Shown: positions 25,729 through 34,971, counted from the stretch's first letter. The stretch is DNA of 64,000 nt from an uncultured Saprospiraceae bacterium (GCA_937981555.1 CALJOK010000017.1:124001-188000); one strand, 5' to 3'. Notes: generated from the letters alone by a model not told the origin. A program made the numbers and translations.

Positions 25729-26907
25729 TTAATTTTTTCCAAAATTAATCGCATACTTTTTTTGCTTAATTAAAAGTAAGGCTTGACGAATATCCTCGAT
25801 CAAATCGTCAGCATGTTCAATGCCAACTGACAATCGAATCAAAGAATTTTGAATTCCATTCGCTTTTCTAATTTCTGTTGGAATTGTTTTATGCGTCATA
25901 CTTGCAGGATGGCAAATCAAACTTTTTACTCCACCGAGACTTTCTGCTAACTTAAAGAACTGAGTTGACTGACAATATTTGATAGCGGCAAAAGCATCAT
26001 CATCAACTAATGAAAATGAAACGACTCCACCAAAAAGTGTTTGTTGCTTCGCAGCGATTTCATGATTTGGATGTGATTTTAAACCTGGATAAAAAACCTT
26101 ATCCACTTCCTCTCTCGTTTCTAAAAATTGCGCAATCTTAAAAGCATTCTCAGATTGTTTTTCAATTCTTAAAAGCAAAGTTTCAATTCCTCGGATCGTC
26201 AACCAAGAATCAAATGGTCCTAAAACTGCGCCGCATGCATTTTGAAAAAATTTAATTTTTGCGCCAATCGAATCATCCTTTGTTACCACCAAACCTGCAA
26301 TCACATCAGAGTGACCTGCCAAGTATTTCGTTGCACTATGCACGATAATATCTGCTCCCAAGTCCAAAGGTTTTTGAAGGGCAGGGGAGGCAAAAGTATT
26401 ATCGACTACCACCAATGCGTCATAACGATGTGCAATAGTTGAGATGGCTTTTATATCAGAAATCTTAAGCGTAGGATTGGTCGGAGATTCTAACCAAACT
26501 AATTTAGTTTGATAAGAGATGTGATCGATTACATTTTTAATATCAGAAGTATCGATGTATTTAATTCTGATTCCAAAAGCACGATACACTTCTTCAAATA
26601 AGCGATAAGCTCCGCCATAAATATCATCGACGGCCAAGATCTCATCACCTGGTTTTAATAATTTTAAAACACAGTCGACCGCTGCGAGTCCACTTGAAAA
26701 GGCATAACCTGAATGACCATTTTCAAGTTTGGCGGCTAAATTTTCTAAAGCTAATCTTGTGGGATTATTAGACCTGGAATAATCAAAACCTTTGTTGACG
26801 CCAGGAGCATCTTGAACAAAAGTTGACGTCTGATAAATAGGAACCGAAATCGCTCCGGTTAATTCATCGACTGGAATAGAATGAATAATTTGAGTTGCCT
26901 CTTTCAT
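25729..26907 (-). CDS. Cystathionine gamma-synthase/gamma-lyase-type PLP enzyme
   Basis: Trans-sulfuration enzyme of 392 residues. PLP-binding Lys194 lies in HSATKYLAGHSD, the form seen in cystathionine gamma-synthases and lyases; FDYSRSNNPTR (41-51) and SPTNPTL (141-147) bind cofactor and substrate. It forms or splits cystathionine; which direction is not certain from sequence. A SAM riboswitch with its own terminator sits in the leader, and control by the methionine end product favours a biosynthetic, gamma-synthase role. It differs clearly from the metZ-like enzyme, which lacks the switch. Confidence 0.9.
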   Translation of the reverse strand: MKEATQIIHSIPVDELTGAISVPIYQTSTFVQDAPGVNKGFDYSRSNNPTRLALENLAAKLENGHSGYAFSSGLAAVDCVLKLLKPGDEILAVDDIYGGAYRLFEEVYRAFGIRIKYIDTSDIKNVIDHISYQTKLVWLESPTNPTLKISDIKAISTIAHRYDALVVVDNTFASPALQKPLDLGADIIVHSATKYLAGHSDVIAGLVVTKDDSIGAKIKFFQNACGAVLGPFDSWLTIRGIETLLLRIEKQSENAFKIAQFLETREEVDKVFYPGLKSHPNHEIAAKQQTLFGGVVSFSLVDDDAFAAIKYCQSTQFFKLAESLGGVKSLICHPASMTHKTIPTEIRKANGIQNSLIRLSVGIEHADDLIEDIRQALLLIKQKKYAINFGKN

Positions 26908-27000
26908 TTTTTTGAATTTTTATAAGTTAAAAAATTTCAAAAAAGTGAAGGAAATTGTTGTGCTTAAAAATGAAGATGGTTTTCAAGTTAGATTTTTTCA

Positions 27001-27035
27001 AAAAAAAATCTCTCCTGAAAAGTCAGAAGAGATTT
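27001..27035 (-). terminator. Riboswitch-controlled terminator
   Basis: On the minus strand AAATCTCTTCTGA pairs with TCAGGAGAGATTT (one G-U) around CTTT, followed by a run of U. It lies between the SAM aptamer and the start codon at 26907, as expected for SAM-induced premature termination. Confidence 0.88.
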
Positions 27036-27075
27036 CTTATTTATCAAAAAATAAATAATTGGAATCAACTTGCTA

Positions 27076-27180
27076 ACTTATCTATTCCCGAAATCTCGGG
27101 ACAGGATTTAGCACCTTATTCACAATGAACAGGTTGCTAAGGCTTCATAGGGCACAGTCCCTCGACCTTTCTGGATAAGT
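27076..27180 (-). promoter_or_regulatory. SAM-I (S-box) riboswitch
   Basis: Read on the minus strand, the leader begins ACTTATC and ends GATAAGT (helix P1, 27174-27180 with 27076-27082). In order between them are AGAAAGGTCGAGGGA, CTGTGCCCTATGAAGCC, TTAGCAACC and AAGGTGCTAAATCCTG, the conserved segments of the S-box aptamer, including the kink-turn and the SAM-binding core. A short hairpin (CCCGAGATTTCGGG) forms P4. It governs the downstream PLP enzyme: SAM binding should favour the terminator at 27001-27035. Confidence 0.95.
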
Positions 27181-27230
27181 AAAAATTACATTCAAGTCTT
27201 AACTTTTTAAAACCTGTTTGAATGATGATG

Positions 27231-27261
27231 CAAATATATAGACAGAATTTATTTTTCCAAA
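27231..27261 (-). promoter_or_regulatory. Promoter of the SAM-riboswitch transcript
   Basis: Minus strand: -33 TTTG (27258-27261), 19-base spacer, -7 TATATTTG (27231-27238). This is the textbook Bacteroidota arrangement, and places the start about 45 bases upstream of the aptamer. Confidence 0.75.
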
Positions 27262-27314
27262 TCAAATGACAAAAGTACCGTGTTAAAGTTTTATTAATTA
27301 TCCCAAAAAATGTG

Positions 27315-27322
27315 TATTTTTG
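27315..27322 (+). promoter_or_regulatory. Possible plus-strand -7 element far upstream of the PorE-like gene
   Basis: TATTTTTG followed by T fits TAnnTTTG. If used, it would give a transcript with nearly 390 bases before the ATG at 27715, covering the structured stretch described next. Confidence 0.45.
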
Positions 27323-27327
27323 TCGTT

Positions 27328-27540
27328 CTTTAAGTCTTATAATTGAGACTTTTTTTAAACTAATCCTCCACATAAACCCTTGATTTTCATAGGGTTATCT
27401 AGGCTGCAACTTTTGCAGAATCATTGTATATTTATATAAGAAGCAGCTAGATCTCATTAATCATGAGTTTTTGACAGTTTATTTTTCCACTATTTCCCCC
27501 AAAAAAATAATTCCATAGCTAAGGCTATGAAAGGATTTTT
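27328..27540 (+). other. Structured leader or possible small RNA
   Basis: Several hairpins follow one another on the plus strand: GTCT/AGAC (27334-27349), AACCCT/AGGGTT (27376-27397), CTGCAA/TTGCAG, ATCTAGGCTGC against GCAGCTAGAT (about 27399-27452), CTCAT/ATGAG, and CATAGC/GCTATG near 27520 followed by a T run. The last could end a separate RNA of about 210 bases. No known family (6S, tmRNA, SRP, RNase P) was recognised; a long leader of the PorE-like gene is the alternative. The remaining 170 bases up to 27714 show nothing clear. Confidence 0.35.
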
Positions 27541-27714
27541 TTGAAAAAACTATCGAAAAAATTCCCTTGTCAAAACCTTCAGATTAATAAGATCAAACTA
27601 CTTATACCAATTTAATTAGGAAAAAAGCCAATCTTTTGCCTTGGAATTATACTATTGTATTTCCAAAAAGCATTAAGAATGTTGGTTATTTAGTTTTTTC
27701 AAAAAACAAGAATT

Positions 27715-30168
27715 ATGAGATACTTACTTCGATTTTCTTTCTTCATTCTCGCGATTGCAATGAGTTCGCAAGCCTTTGGTCAAAACCTTTTGAGCAAAGC
27801 AAATAAGCAATATGAACTTAAAGCTTATATCCACGCGATTCCAAATTATTTAGCAATTATTCAAAAAGATTCTGACGAGCCTCAAGCGTTATCGAATTTG
27901 GCGGACAGTTATCGGATGTTAAATAAAATGGATGAAGCAGAAAAATGGTATTCCAAAGCAGTAAAATATGCTGGTATCGACCCAATCCATTTTTTATATT
28001 ATGGAAAAGTTTTGATGGCTCAAGGAAAATATGATGATGCAAAAATTTGGTTTCAAACTTATGCAGAATCTAATCTTGAAACAGGTTCTCACTTTGTCAA
28101 AAGTTGCGACTATGCACTTTCGCTTCGAGGAAAAACTGCGACTTTCCGAGCTTACAAAGAATATTTAAATACTAATTATTCAGATTTTGGTCCTGCATTT
28201 TTTGGAGATTATATTGTATACAGCTCTTCTCGAACTGATCTCAAAAGGTCAACTAAAAAGAATCAAGGGAAAGGATTTTCTGAAAGTCCAAATAATCAAT
28301 TATACATCACTTCGATGGACAACAAAGGATTTTTAAGAGTCCCAACTTTGATGCAAAGTGATTTGGCCAATAATTACAACGAAGGACCAGTTGCTTTTAG
28401 CAACGATGGGGAGTGGGTAGTTTTTACTCGTAATATTTTTGAAAATGGAATTCGTCAAGTGCCCGAAGCAGGTGGGACATTAGCAATGTATATTGCAGAA
28501 GTTGATGCCAATGGAACTTGGAAAAACATTAAAGCATTACCATTTAATCGAGCAGGTTATTCTGCTGGATATCCTTCTTTTTCTGCTGATGGAAAATTAC
28601 TTTACTTCTCTTCCAACCGAGCTGGTGGATTTGGAGGATGGGATTTATATTCGGCATTCAAAACGGCTAATGGTTGGTCAGTTCCTCAAAATTTAGGCCC
28701 AGTTGTAAATACTCCTGGCGATGAAATTTCTCCTAATATAGATGGTAGAACACTTTATTTTTCTTCAGATTACCATCATGGATTTGGAGGGATGGATATT
28801 TTTAGAGCAGAACAAAGAGATGGAGGTTGGAATGATGTATACCATTTAGGAAATGCAGTAAATAGTTCTTCTGATGATTATGGATTTATTTATAAATCAG
28901 CTGAAAACCGAGGGTACTTGGTTAGTAATCGAAAGGGAAGTCAAGGAAGTGAAGACATTTATAAAGTTAGAAAAACGACAGATAATTTTATTATTTCAGT
29001 TGTCAATGAATCAGACATGCGCCCTGTAGAAGGAGCAACCCTTGATTTTTCAGCATGTGGCGAATCTGTTTTTAAAACTGATATTAATGGGAAATATGCT
29101 TTCCAAGCTTTAGCTGGATTAGGCTGTGATATAATTATCAAAAAGGATGGATACAAATCTTACTCATTGAACATCGAAAGTTTAGGAGAAAGATTGACTA
29201 AGAATTTTGACATAAAATTACGAAGAATAGCAGATGAGTATGTGGGAATCATTGTCGATTCAGGAAGCAACGAAACGGTGGAAGATGTTTTTATAAAAGC
29301 GACAAACCGGGCAACTGGTTTGACTTTGAAAACTCAGACCAACCAACGAGGCGAATACCGATTAGCATTGCAAGCACCTGAAGTTTATACGATTACTTAT
29401 TCTAAAGCTGGTTACATCAATACGAATAAGAAAGTATCAATCACCAGCCAAACGGATAAAAGTTTGTTAGGTGTTTTATCTTTTAAAAAATCATATAGTT
29501 CAGGAACTGGTTTTGGTGGAGAGGTAGTTGCTAATATTGATGAGGTAGAGGAAAGAGATGATGAAGTGATTGCTGAATTAGACATTCCACAAGCAAGAGG
29601 TGAAACGGATGCGTATGATGAACTTGCCATGCCAAAAGGATATGCTGTTCAAGTGGCCGCTTATTTTGATTCGCGAGAAATCAAAATTGGAAAATATGAG
29701 AGTTTACAAGATATTGGCAATGTTTATAAAATGAAAGAGGGCAAAGCTGAAAAAGTAAGAGTAGGGATTTTCGCTACTAAAAAAGAAGCTGAAGATGCTC
29801 GAAAAGTTATCTCTCGAAAAGGTTATGCTAAAGCCTTTATCGTAGCAGAAGAAGGTCGTCAGAATCTAGAATTGACAATTCAAGACGAAGAGCCTGAACC
29901 AAAACCAGAGCCTGTGGTAGAAAATCCAAAAGTAGATTTAAAAATTCGTGTTGCTACATTTAGAAGTACGAAGCGATTTGATGAAAGTAAATTGGAAGAC
30001 CTAGGAGAAGTAGAAAAAATTAACAAAGGTCAATTTACAATTGTATTGTTAAGTGGATTTGAAACTGAATTGGCTGCAAGGATTGCTATGGAAAAAGTTT
30101 TTGAGATGGGGTATAAAGATACTCACTTGGTGGTGGAAGAGGGCAAAAAATTGAAACGTGTAAAATAA
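27715..30168 (+). CDS. PorE-like envelope protein with TPR, beta-propeller and SPOR-like domains
   Basis: An 817-residue exported protein (signal peptide 1-22, ending AFGQ). TPR-type helices (about 25-130) precede a PD40/WD40-like propeller (about 160-420; YPSFSADGKLLYFSSN and ISPNIDGRTLYFSSD are repeat blades) and two carboxypeptidase-regulatory-like domains (about 425-590). This order matches PorE and related T9SS-associated proteins, which end in an OmpA peptidoglycan-binding domain. Here the end is two SPOR-like modules: GYAVQVAAYFD (about 642-715) and LKIRVATFRS (about 741-815). SPOR domains bind denuded peptidoglycan, so anchoring to the wall may be kept by another means (inference). 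Confidence 0.8.
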   Translation: MRYLLRFSFFILAIAMSSQAFGQNLLSKANKQYELKAYIHAIPNYLAIIQKDSDEPQALSNLADSYRMLNKMDEAEKWYSKAVKYAGIDPIHFLYYGKVLMAQGKYDDAKIWFQTYAESNLETGSHFVKSCDYALSLRGKTATFRAYKEYLNTNYSDFGPAFFGDYIVYSSSRTDLKRSTKKNQGKGFSESPNNQLYITSMDNKGFLRVPTLMQSDLANNYNEGPVAFSNDGEWVVFTRNIFENGIRQVPEAGGTLAMYIAEVDANGTWKNIKALPFNRAGYSAGYPSFSADGKLLYFSSNRAGGFGGWDLYSAFKTANGWSVPQNLGPVVNTPGDEISPNIDGRTLYFSSDYHHGFGGMDIFRAEQRDGGWNDVYHLGNAVNSSSDDYGFIYKSAENRGYLVSNRKGSQGSEDIYKVRKTTDNFIISVVNESDMRPVEGATLDFSACGESVFKTDINGKYAFQALAGLGCDIIIKKDGYKSYSLNIESLGERLTKNFDIKLRRIADEYVGIIVDSGSNETVEDVFIKATNRATGLTLKTQTNQRGEYRLALQAPEVYTITYSKAGYINTNKKVSITSQTDKSLLGVLSFKKSYSSGTGFGGEVVANIDEVEERDDEVIAELDIPQARGETDAYDELAMPKGYAVQVAAYFDSREIKIGKYESLQDIGNVYKMKEGKAEKVRVGIFATKKEAEDARKVISRKGYAKAFIVAEEGRQNLELTIQDEEPEPKPEPVVENPKVDLKIRVATFRSTKRFDESKLEDLGEVEKINKGQFTIVLLSGFETELAARIAMEKVFEMGYKDTHLVVEEGKKLKRVK

Positions 30169-30219
30169 AATAAAATAGATTTTATTCTATTAATTTAAAC
30201 TTCCTTTAAAAGAGTTAGA

Positions 30220-30258
30220 AGCGGGATTTCCAAAATTTTGGAGGTGCCGCTTTTTTTT
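30220..30258 (+). terminator. Hairpin terminator after the PorE-like gene
   Basis: AGCGG (30220-30224) pairs with CCGCT (30247-30251), enclosing the palindrome TCCAAAATTTTGGA, then eight T. Opposes tilS read-through weakly. Confidence 0.75.
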
Positions 30259-30316
30259 GGAAAAATTAAAATGATTAGTTCCTTATATAGTTGAAAAAAT
30301 AAATTAAAATTGATAT

Positions 30317-31645
30317 TTATTTTAACATAGAAATTGTCAGGATTGAACCGCTCTCATCATCAACCTTAAATCGTTCATCTTCCCGAATCCCAACCACCCA
30401 GCAAATTTCCCCTTCCGATTCCAATATCCAAGTATCCTCTTTCTCAAAACGATTTAACTTCAAATCAGTCAAAAATTTCTTTACTTTTTTCTTTTGACCC
30501 TGCATTCCGATAGGATGAAAATAATCGCCTGCTTTCCATTTTCGAAGAGTGAGTGGGAATTTAATTTTTCTCAAATCAAAATGCGCTACCTGTTTTTCTT
30601 TTTGTGAAAAATCAGGAACTTGGCTTTCTATTTCAAAGGATAAATGTCCTGCTGGAAAATTGATTACAGCGTCATTTTCATTGATGAAAAACTGATGATC
30701 AGTTGTTGGAGTAGTTTTTTTGACAATAAAAAAATCACGATCCAATAAAACTTGATGCGTGGACGAGTGAAAAATAGCTCCTGCTTGATGATCGATCGAA
30801 TTGATCATTTGAGCGGTCTGATCATTATTGAAATTGAAAGGTTGAAGTATTTCAAAAAGCAAAGTTGCTGGGGCAGGAGTGGCTTTTAATTTTTCCAAAT
30901 GAATAAAAAGTTGCTCGCCTCGTTGCTCCGTAATTTCTTTTTGTAACAATGTAATGGCATAATTAAAAAGCCGTTCCGTTTCAGTTAAGCGTTGAATATT
31001 TTCAGTAACAGTTTTAGGAAGTGAAGGATTCATTTTTTCTAAGACTGGGATGACATGGTGACGAATATTATTCCGAGCATATTTGTCAGTTGCATTAGAA
31101 GCATCTTCTCGAAAGGAAATTTTATGATTTTTGGCAAAAAGTAATACTTCTTTTTTATGAGAAAAAAGAAGTGGTCGAATCACGTTTTTTACTTTTGGTA
31201 AAATGCCATGTAATCCACGGATACCACAACCTTTAGTGAAATTATATAAAATCGTTTCCAATGAATCATCCAGATGATGAGCGGTGGCGATATATTGGAA
31301 ATCATTTTCGTTTCGAATTTTTTCCAACCAATCGTATCTTAAATCTCTAGCAGCTACTTGGATAGAAACTTTATTTTCTTCCACATATTTATTAGTTTCA
31401 AAAGCAATTTCAAAAAAAGGAATTTGCCATTCTTCCGCTAAGCTCTTTACAAAAAGGGCATCTCCATCTGAGTCACTTCCACGTAATTGAAAATTACAAT
31501 GAGCTATTCCAAACTTAAACTTTGCTTGATGAAATAAATGGCAAAGGACAATCGAATCCACCCCTCCACTTACTGCGAGTAAGATCCTTTCTTTAGGGTG
31601 GAAAAGGTTTTCTTTTTGGATGAAATCTTGAAGTGTTTGGATCAT
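30317..31645 (-). CDS. tilS: tRNA(Ile)-lysidine synthase
   Basis: ATP-dependent enzyme that changes C34 of the CAU-anticodon tRNA(Ile) to lysidine so it reads AUA. Of 442 residues, the PP-loop SGGVDS (26-31) opens the N-terminal catalytic domain; GIAHCNFQLRG and the TAHHLDD motif follow. The helical middle part (about 215-330) and the TilS C-terminal domain (about 365-440, with RKWKAGDYFHPIGMQGQKK) are complete. Single gene converging on the PorE-like gene. Confidence 0.95.
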   Translation of the reverse strand: MIQTLQDFIQKENLFHPKERILLAVSGGVDSIVLCHLFHQAKFKFGIAHCNFQLRGSDSDGDALFVKSLAEEWQIPFFEIAFETNKYVEENKVSIQVAARDLRYDWLEKIRNENDFQYIATAHHLDDSLETILYNFTKGCGIRGLHGILPKVKNVIRPLLFSHKKEVLLFAKNHKISFREDASNATDKYARNNIRHHVIPVLEKMNPSLPKTVTENIQRLTETERLFNYAITLLQKEITEQRGEQLFIHLEKLKATPAPATLLFEILQPFNFNNDQTAQMINSIDHQAGAIFHSSTHQVLLDRDFFIVKKTTPTTDHQFFINENDAVINFPAGHLSFEIESQVPDFSQKEKQVAHFDLRKIKFPLTLRKWKAGDYFHPIGMQGQKKKVKKFLTDLKLNRFEKEDTWILESEGEICWVVGIREDERFKVDDESGSILTISMLK

Positions 31646-31846
31646 ATATTTTCAATATTAGCAGATAGCTTCTAACTAGTCTTTGGCTTTTTTCTTTTTC
31701 TCTAATTTTTTAAAATCAGAGGCTGGCAAGAACCCAGTCGCTGATAAACGCCGTAAAATAGACCTTTTTCGGAAAATGTAATAGAAATGTAAGAGCATCA
31801 TTTTAAAAAAAGAATATTTATTTCAATAAAATGAGAAGCTAAAATT

Positions 31847-31854
31847 TAACTTTG
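31847..31854 (+). promoter_or_regulatory. -7 promoter element of the pgmB operon
   Basis: TAACTTTG matches TAnnTTTG; the transcript would start about 35 bases before the ATG at 31897. No clear -33 TTTG. Confidence 0.55.
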
Positions 31855-31896
31855 TAGCTTATATTTCACCAATTTTTAAAATTCATAAAAACGAAT

Positions 31897-32589
31897 ATGT
31901 CGAATAGTTTACCAATGAAAGATGACCAAAGAAAAGCATGTATTTTTGATTTAGATGGAGTGATTGTAGATACTGCAAAATACCATTTTGTTGCATGGCG
32001 AAATTTGGCGAATAGTTTAGGGTTTGATTTTACTGAGAAGGAAAATGAAAAACTAAAGGGAGTGAGTCGAATAGATTCTTTAAACTTGATTTTGGAATGG
32101 GGAGGAATGAATTTTAGTGAAAAAATAAAAGCAGATTTGGCCTTAAATAAGAACGAAGATTATTTGACGTACATCAAAAAAATGGATGAGTCGGAAATTC
32201 TTCCAAACGTAGTTGGAATTTTAGAAGAACTCAAAAAACTTCCAAATTATAAAATTGGATTAGGTTCTGCGAGTAAAAACGCAAAGTTGATTTTGGATCA
32301 AGTTGGCTTGATGAAGTACTTTGATTTTATCGTAGATGGCTCGATGGTAACGAATGGAAAACCTCATCCTGAAGGGTTTCTTTTGGCAGCTTCGGAGATG
32401 GATGTCTTGCCAAAAAATTGTATCGTTTTTGAGGATGCGCCTAAAGGAGTAGAAGCTGCGTTAGCTGCAGAAATGTTTGCGGTCGGAATAGGAAGAGAGG
32501 ATGACTTGGGAGATGCACATTTGGTGATGGCTGATTTTTCAAAAACGACTTTTGAAAAGATTGAAGAAAAACTTCTGGCATTAGTTTGA
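31897..32589 (+). CDS. pgmB: Beta-phosphoglucomutase
   Basis: HAD-family enzyme that converts beta-glucose 1-phosphate to glucose 6-phosphate. Of 230 residues, FD18LD20GVIVDT carries the nucleophile Asp18 and the acid/base Asp20; a helical cap follows, with the typical KLKGVSRIDSL; GSASKNA and FEDAPKGVEAA supply the phosphate and Mg sites. It precedes a GH65 phosphorylase gene, which makes beta-glucose 1-phosphate, so the two form one maltose-breakdown unit. Start chosen at the first ATG; Met7 is possible. Confidence 0.93.
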   Translation: MSNSLPMKDDQRKACIFDLDGVIVDTAKYHFVAWRNLANSLGFDFTEKENEKLKGVSRIDSLNLILEWGGMNFSEKIKADLALNKNEDYLTYIKKMDESEILPNVVGILEELKKLPNYKIGLGSASKNAKLILDQVGLMKYFDFIVDGSMVTNGKPHPEGFLLAASEMDVLPKNCIVFEDAPKGVEAALAAEMFAVGIGREDDLGDAHLVMADFSKTTFEKIEEKLLALV

Positions 32590-32601
32590 AATTAAAGTAG
32601 C

Positions 32602-32627
32602 GGTGTTAGCCCTTCAAGGGCAACACC
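32602..32627. repeat. Inverted repeat between pgmB and the GH65 gene
   Basis: GGTGTT-A-GCCC pairs with GGGC-AACACC around TTCAA. It sits 12 bases after the pgmB stop inside the operon, is GC-rich compared with its surroundings, and is not followed by T, so it may stabilise or process the mRNA and not end it. Looks like a dispersed palindrome. Confidence 0.65.
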
Positions 32628-32652
32628 ATTCGAAGGCATAAATAAAAATAAA

Positions 32653-34971
32653 ATGAAAGATTACCTTAAACAAGACGAATGGAATATTATCGAAGAAGGT
32701 TTTTTCCGACAGCATAATAAAATCTCAGAATCAATTTTTAGTATAGGAAATGGACGGATGGGACAGCGCGCTAATTTTGAAGAAAAATTTAGTGGTGAGA
32801 CGATGTTAGGGAATTATGTGGCAGGTGTTTATTACCCTGACAAAACTAGAGTGGGGTGGTGGAAGAATGGTTATCCTGAATATTTTGCAAAAGTTTTGAA
32901 TGCTGCAAATTGGGTAGGAATTGATATTGAAATAGATGGAGAAGTTTTCGATTTGGCGGAATGTGAAGTGAATAATTTCCGCCGCGTGCTAAATATGAGA
33001 GAAGGATATTTGGAGCGAACTTTTAAAGCAAAACTTAAAAGTGGGAAAGAAGTAAAAGTGGAAGCCAAGCGTTTTTGTAGTATCGTTGATGATGAAGTGG
33101 GAGCGATTTTTTACAAAATTACAGCACTAAATTTTTCAGGAGAAATGACGATTTCACCTTATGTTGATTTTGATGTGAAAAATGAGGATGCGAATTATGA
33201 TGAAAAATTCTGGGTGGAGATTGACAAGCATGTCGAGCCAAAAGAAGGGTATGTTTTAGCAGAAACTAAAAAGACGGCTTTTCAAGTTTGTACGGGAATG
33301 AAGTTTCAAGTTTTGAAAAATGGCGATTCGGCGGATGACAACGCTGGTGTTTTTTCCAAAGAAAAATATGTAAGTAGTGATGTAAAAGTAGAGGTAAAGG
33401 ATGGTGATGAGATTACTATTTTAAAATATGGAGCGAACCTTTCCTCTGAGAATCATCCAAAGAAAGATCTGTCGAAGAAGACACAAAGTGCTGTCAATCA
33501 AGCATTTACTAAAGGGTTTGAGAAGATGTTGGAAGAGCAACGAAATGCGTGGTTAAAGAAATGGGAACAAAGTGATATTATCATCAAAGGCGATGTTGCA
33601 GCTCAACAAGGTATTCGTTTTAATATTTTTCACCTAAATCAAACTTACACAGGCGAGGATGCTCGACTCAATATTGGGCCAAAAGGTTTTACCGGTGAGA
33701 AGTATGGAGGAAGTACTTATTGGGACACGGAGGCGTATTGTATTCCATTTTATTTAGCGACTTCGGATCAAAAAGTGGCGAGGAATTTATTGATGTACCG
33801 ATACAAACAATTGGACAAAGCAATTGAAAACGCAGCGAAATTAGGTTTTAAGGCTGGTGCAGCTTTGTACCCAATGGTCACGATGAATGGCGAGGAATGT
33901 CATAATGAATGGGAAATTACATTTGAAGAAATTCATCGAAACGGAGCCATCGCTTACGGAATTTACGATTACATTCGACACACGGGCGACAAGGAATATT
34001 TGATTGATTATGGGACGGAAGTATTGATTGCAATTGCAAGATTTTGGGCGCAACGAGTTCATTTTTCGGAGCGACGGGGTAAGTATGTGATGCATGGAGT
34101 AACTGGACCAAATGAGTATGAAAATAATGTGAACAATAATTGGTACACGAATTTCATTGCGAGTTGGTGCATGAAATATGCCTTCGGAGCTATCTCATAT
34201 ATGAAAGAAAAAGCGTCTGAAAAATGGACTGCATTGGAAGAGAAAATAAAGTTTTATGAATACGTCGAAACAGGTGAATGGAAAAAAATAACCGATAATA
34301 TTTACTTGCCGCATGATGAGAAATTAGATGTGTTTGTTCAGCATGATGGATTTTTGGATAAAGAATTAATCAACGTGAACGATCTTCCAGCAGAAGATCA
34401 GCCCTTAAATCAAAACTGGAGTTGGGATAGAATTTTGCGATCTTGTTTTATCAAGCAAGCAGATGTTTTGCAAGGACTTTATTTTTTCGAAGAGTTGTTT
34501 GATGAAGATACACATCGTCGGAATTTTGAATTTTATGAGCCGATGACGGTTCATGAATCTTCGCTTTCGCCTTGTGTCCATGCTATCTTGGCAGCAAAGT
34601 TAGGGATGAAAGAGAAAGCTTATGAAATGTATCTTCGTACTGCTCGATTAGATTTGGATGATTATAATAATGATACAGAAGATGGTTTGCACATCACGAG
34701 TATGGCTGGAACTTGGATGGCAGTAGTCAAAGGTTTTGGTGGAATGAGAGTATTGGGTGAGCAGTTGATTTTAAATCCATCTTTGCCAAAGGAATGGGAA
34801 AGTTTCTCTTTTAAAATTTTATTTAAAAAATCGTTATTGCAAGTCATTGTTGGAACAGAACAAGTGGAAATCAAAAACTTGTCGACGATAAATGTTCATT
34901 TAGAAATTTATAAAGAACAATATGATATTCCTGCAAAAAGTAGCGCGAAGTTTTATAAAGAAATGGCGTAG
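32653..34971 (+). CDS. Glycoside hydrolase family 65 phosphorylase (maltose phosphorylase-like)
   Basis: Cytoplasmic inverting phosphorylase, 772 residues. It splits maltose (or another alpha-glucobiose such as trehalose or kojibiose) with phosphate into glucose and beta-glucose 1-phosphate. The N-terminal beta-sandwich (about 1-270) is followed by the (alpha/alpha)6 barrel with YWDTEAYCIPFYL and the general acid Glu488 in GVTGPNEYENN; HITSMAGTW near the C-terminus contributes to phosphate binding. The position after pgmB and before a GH13 lipoprotein gene favours maltose, though trehalose cannot be excluded. Confidence 0.9.
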   Translation: MKDYLKQDEWNIIEEGFFRQHNKISESIFSIGNGRMGQRANFEEKFSGETMLGNYVAGVYYPDKTRVGWWKNGYPEYFAKVLNAANWVGIDIEIDGEVFDLAECEVNNFRRVLNMREGYLERTFKAKLKSGKEVKVEAKRFCSIVDDEVGAIFYKITALNFSGEMTISPYVDFDVKNEDANYDEKFWVEIDKHVEPKEGYVLAETKKTAFQVCTGMKFQVLKNGDSADDNAGVFSKEKYVSSDVKVEVKDGDEITILKYGANLSSENHPKKDLSKKTQSAVNQAFTKGFEKMLEEQRNAWLKKWEQSDIIIKGDVAAQQGIRFNIFHLNQTYTGEDARLNIGPKGFTGEKYGGSTYWDTEAYCIPFYLATSDQKVARNLLMYRYKQLDKAIENAAKLGFKAGAALYPMVTMNGEECHNEWEITFEEIHRNGAIAYGIYDYIRHTGDKEYLIDYGTEVLIAIARFWAQRVHFSERRGKYVMHGVTGPNEYENNVNNNWYTNFIASWCMKYAFGAISYMKEKASEKWTALEEKIKFYEYVETGEWKKITDNIYLPHDEKLDVFVQHDGFLDKELINVNDLPAEDQPLNQNWSWDRILRSCFIKQADVLQGLYFFEELFDEDTHRRNFEFYEPMTVHESSLSPCVHAILAAKLGMKEKAYEMYLRTARLDLDDYNNDTEDGLHITSMAGTWMAVVKGFGGMRVLGEQLILNPSLPKEWESFSFKILFKKSLLQVIVGTEQVEIKNLSTINVHLEIYKEQYDIPAKSSAKFYKEMA

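Noticed and set aside
27137-27373. Minus-strand ORF of 78 codons in the SAM riboswitch region
   Set aside because: It overlaps the aptamer, whose conserved segments explain the sequence; the frame shows no coding character.
27328-27540. 6S, tmRNA, SRP or RNase P RNA
   Set aside because: None of the conserved segments of these RNAs (such as the SRP GGAAGGAAGCAGC loop region or the RNase P cores) is present.
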